This document shows positions 62,506 to 64,000 of a stretch of 64,000 nt of DNA, one piece after another. The position numbers were made by a program, and so were the translations under genes. Location of the stretch: positions 1 through 64,000 of the forward strand of contig NZ_JAKIKX010000002.1 in the NCBI RefSeq assembly GCF_023283925.1. The letters run 5' to 3'. Each line of letters begins with the position of its first letter. Position 1 is the stretch's first letter. The notes beneath the pieces were generated by a model. The model had not been told where the DNA came from. It saw nothing but the letters and a program-made list of their open reading frames with translations, and searched no databases. The stretch comes from Shewanella marisflavi. GTDB lineage: Bacteria; Pseudomonadota; Gammaproteobacteria; Enterobacterales; Shewanellaceae.

Positions 62506-63198
62506 ATGACTTCACAAGTGATCACATCCGACGATATTTTACTTAAACTCTGTAACTCAGTGTGCCATGTGCTATCTAGTACGACTGCCAGTGAAGTGAG
62601 CCATGCGGCCATGGTGCAGAGTATCACCAAGACCTGTTTGAAGCCCGATTTAGGCTGCTTTTCCATCTTCGATGGTGGCTTCTCTGGTCTGGTGGTGATC
62701 AATTTCTCAGCCCCTGCGGCGGTCGAGATCTATCAGGCTTATATGAAACAGATGGGGATGCCTGAGTCTGAGCTGGCGTTTTCACATACCTCTGATGAGG
62801 TGGGTGACGTCATGGGCGAACTGATGAACCAGATCCTGGGGTATTTTATCGTTAAGATGAACAAGGAGCTGCAAACCTCGATTAATCAGAGTCAGCCTAA
62901 GATGCTGACCATCAACAAAGAGCTGACCATCTCTATTGATACTAACCTAGATGAAGCCGTGGCTCGCCGCGTCGCTTTTAAAACCGCTAGAAATCATATC
63001 TTCTATCTCGAGTTTGCCATGGATAAGACAGAGTTCATCAAACTGGCAGAGTTTGAGCATGAAGAGGATGATCCCGATGCTTTACTGGCCCAGCATGGTC
63101 AAGGCAGTAAGGCAAATGACAGCTCTTGGTCGGCTGCAGTGAATAGCGCCGTGGTGGTGGACGATTCAGATGATTTGATGAAGGAGCTTGGGATATAA
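62506..63198 (+). CDS. DUF3334 family protein, CheX/CheC-like
   Basis: A 230-residue soluble protein. The central block DEVGDVMGELMNQILGYFIVKMN matches the CheX/CheC phosphatase helix, including an ExxN motif at Glu105-Asn108. This is followed by a strand set (LTISIDTNLDEAVARRVAFKT) like the CheX beta-sheet and an acidic tail ending DDLMKELGI. CheX and CheC remove phosphate from CheY. Adjacency to a chemoreceptor fits a role in phosphorelay signalling, but phosphatase activity is inferred. The ribosome site before ATG 62506 is weak. Confidence 0.78.
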   Translation: MTSQVITSDDILLKLCNSVCHVLSSTTASEVSHAAMVQSITKTCLKPDLGCFSIFDGGFSGLVVINFSAPAAVEIYQAYMKQMGMPESELAFSHTSDEVGDVMGELMNQILGYFIVKMNKELQTSINQSQPKMLTINKELTISIDTNLDEAVARRVAFKTARNHIFYLEFAMDKTEFIKLAEFEHEEDDPDALLAQHGQGSKANDSSWSAAVNSAVVVDDSDDLMKELGI

Positions 63199-63212
63199 TT
63201 CAGGGTCTAAGG

Positions 63213-63246
63213 GGACGAGTCTTGGCTCGTCCTGCTGATTTTTTAC
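63213..63246 (+). terminator. Weak terminator-like hairpin after the DUF3334 gene
   Basis: Seven-base stem GGACGAG / CTCGTCC with a 6-base loop, but the T run begins six bases after the stem, so termination may be partial and the LacI-family gene could be read through. Confidence 0.4.
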
Positions 63247-63262
63247 AAGGTCGCCAATAATT

Positions 63263-64000
63263 ATGACAACCAAAGCCACCTCTATCGATATCGCATACCG
63301 TGCGGGTGTGTCGCAATCAACCGTGTCACGCGCGCTAAGAAACAGCCCTCTGGTCAATGAAGAGACCCGCCTTAGGGTTCAGGCCATTGCCAAAGAACTC
63401 AATTATAAGGTCGATAAGAATGCCAGTAATTTGCGAACTCAAAGCAGCCTGACACTGGCCTTGTTGTTGTGTGAAGACCCTACCAACGATGATTCGTTAA
63501 TCAATCCCTTTTTCCTCTCCATGCTAGGCTCCATTACCCGGGCCACCGCTCAGCAAGGCTATGACTTATTAGTTTCCTTTCAGCAGCTTAGCAGCGACTG
63601 GCATGCTGACTATGAGGACAGCAATAAAGCCGATGGCATTATCTTGCTGGGTTACGGTGATTACATGGACTATGAGGAGAAACTGGACAAACTCGCGGCG
63701 CAAAATACCCATTTTGTGATCTGGGGACCGGCGCAAAACAAGTCCTCAGTTCTCTCTATTGGCTGTGATAATCGTCAGGGGGGCATGCTCGCCACAGAAC
63801 ATCTGCTGGCTAAGGGCCGACGTCACATTGCCTTTATTGGCGATGCGTCCAGCCATAGCCCTGAGTTTCAGGCCAGATATCTTGGTCATCAACAGGCGCT
63901 TAAGGCGGCGGGTGTCACCTTGCAAAAAAGCCTACAGTTTGATGCCATCAGCACAGAAAGTTCTGGTTTCGAGGCGACCAATCAGCTGTTAGCGCAAAAG
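63263..64000 (+). CDS. LacI-family transcriptional regulator (partial, runs off the window)
   Basis: The first 246 residues of a LacI/GalR regulator; the frame is still open at the window end. The helix-turn-helix is IDIAYRAGVSQSTVSRALRNSPLVNEETRLRVQAIAKELNY (about 8-48). The periplasmic-binding-protein-like sensor follows, with ADGIILLGYGD near 122-132 and the HLLAKGRRHIAFIGD block near 181-195. It usually controls a nearby sugar or nucleoside gene set that would lie beyond the window. The gap from the DUF3334 stop is 64 bases. Confidence 0.9.
   Translation, partial: MTTKATSIDIAYRAGVSQSTVSRALRNSPLVNEETRLRVQAIAKELNYKVDKNASNLRTQSSLTLALLLCEDPTNDDSLINPFFLSMLGSITRATAQQGYDLLVSFQQLSSDWHADYEDSNKADGIILLGYGDYMDYEEKLDKLAAQNTHFVIWGPAQNKSSVLSIGCDNRQGGMLATEHLLAKGRRHIAFIGDASSHSPEFQARYLGHQQALKAAGVTLQKSLQFDAISTESSGFEATNQLLAQK

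Overview
The window reads as core chromosome of a Shewanella-type marine gammaproteobacterium. The evidence is the kdnA-kdnB-kdsB cluster for 8-amino-Kdo lipopolysaccharide, the AcnD/PrpF form of the 2-methylcitrate cycle under a GntR-type regulator, and close protein matches to Shewanella family members throughout. The species cannot be fixed from the sequence alone. I see no phage, transposase, integrase, CRISPR array, toxin-antitoxin or restriction module, and nothing that looks recently transferred.

Layout. 1-7 kb: an initiator tRNA; an overlapping run rlmL, glutaredoxin-like gene, uup, then a secreted DUF3466 protein; then the 58-codon rmf gene. 7-9.3 kb: fabA and a Lon-like protease (minus). 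9.3-16.4 kb: the propionate operon prpR-prpB-prpC-acnD-prpF with perfect TTGTCGACAA operators. 16.6-20.2 kb: uvrY-uvrC-pgsA followed by tRNA-Gly, tRNA-Cys and tRNA-Leu, the same order as in E. coli. 20.3-23.5 kb: an orphan prepilin, an L,D-transpeptidase, a MepK-like murein hydrolase and rplY. 23.5-28.3 kb: the stress operon yeaG-yeaH-spoVR (minus). 28.6-31.1 kb: sodB, grxD and uraA. 31.3-38.8 kb: DUF2066 gene, hda, DUF2069 gene, yfgD, bepA, a TusA-like gene, perM, argP and argO. 38.9-42.2 kb: bcp-gcvR divergent from dapA-bamC. 42.4-49.1 kb: a GAF/GGDEF/EAL protein with degenerate active sites and a two-gene RND efflux system. 49.3-54.1 kb: a small unknown gene, DUF2897 gene, kdsB, kdnB, kdnA and a carbonic anhydrase. 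54.2-60.3 kb: an overlapping run yffB-dapE-M15 carboxypeptidase-hydrolase, then the PTS operon (ACT protein, ptsH, ptsI, crr). 60.5-64 kb: a chemoreceptor, a divergent CheX-like DUF3334 gene and the start of a LacI-family regulator that leaves the window.

Genes that work together: prpBC-acnD-prpF burn propionyl-CoA to pyruvate and succinate. Ldt and MepK plausibly make and cut 3-3 peptidoglycan cross-links. dapA and dapE supply diaminopimelate, and an M15 peptidase sits against dapE. kdnA, kdnB and kdsB make CMP-8-amino-Kdo. ptsH, ptsI and crr form the soluble sugar phosphorelay.

I did not find a convincing wholly new system. The best leads are regulatory or single-gene: a four-copy PrpR operator set including one inside prpR; terminator-like hairpins inside the prp operon; three overlapping inverted repeats upstream of yeaG; a double-degenerate GGDEF/EAL protein behind a structured leader; a CheX-like protein with an ExxN motif; and an ACT-domain gene heading the PTS operon.
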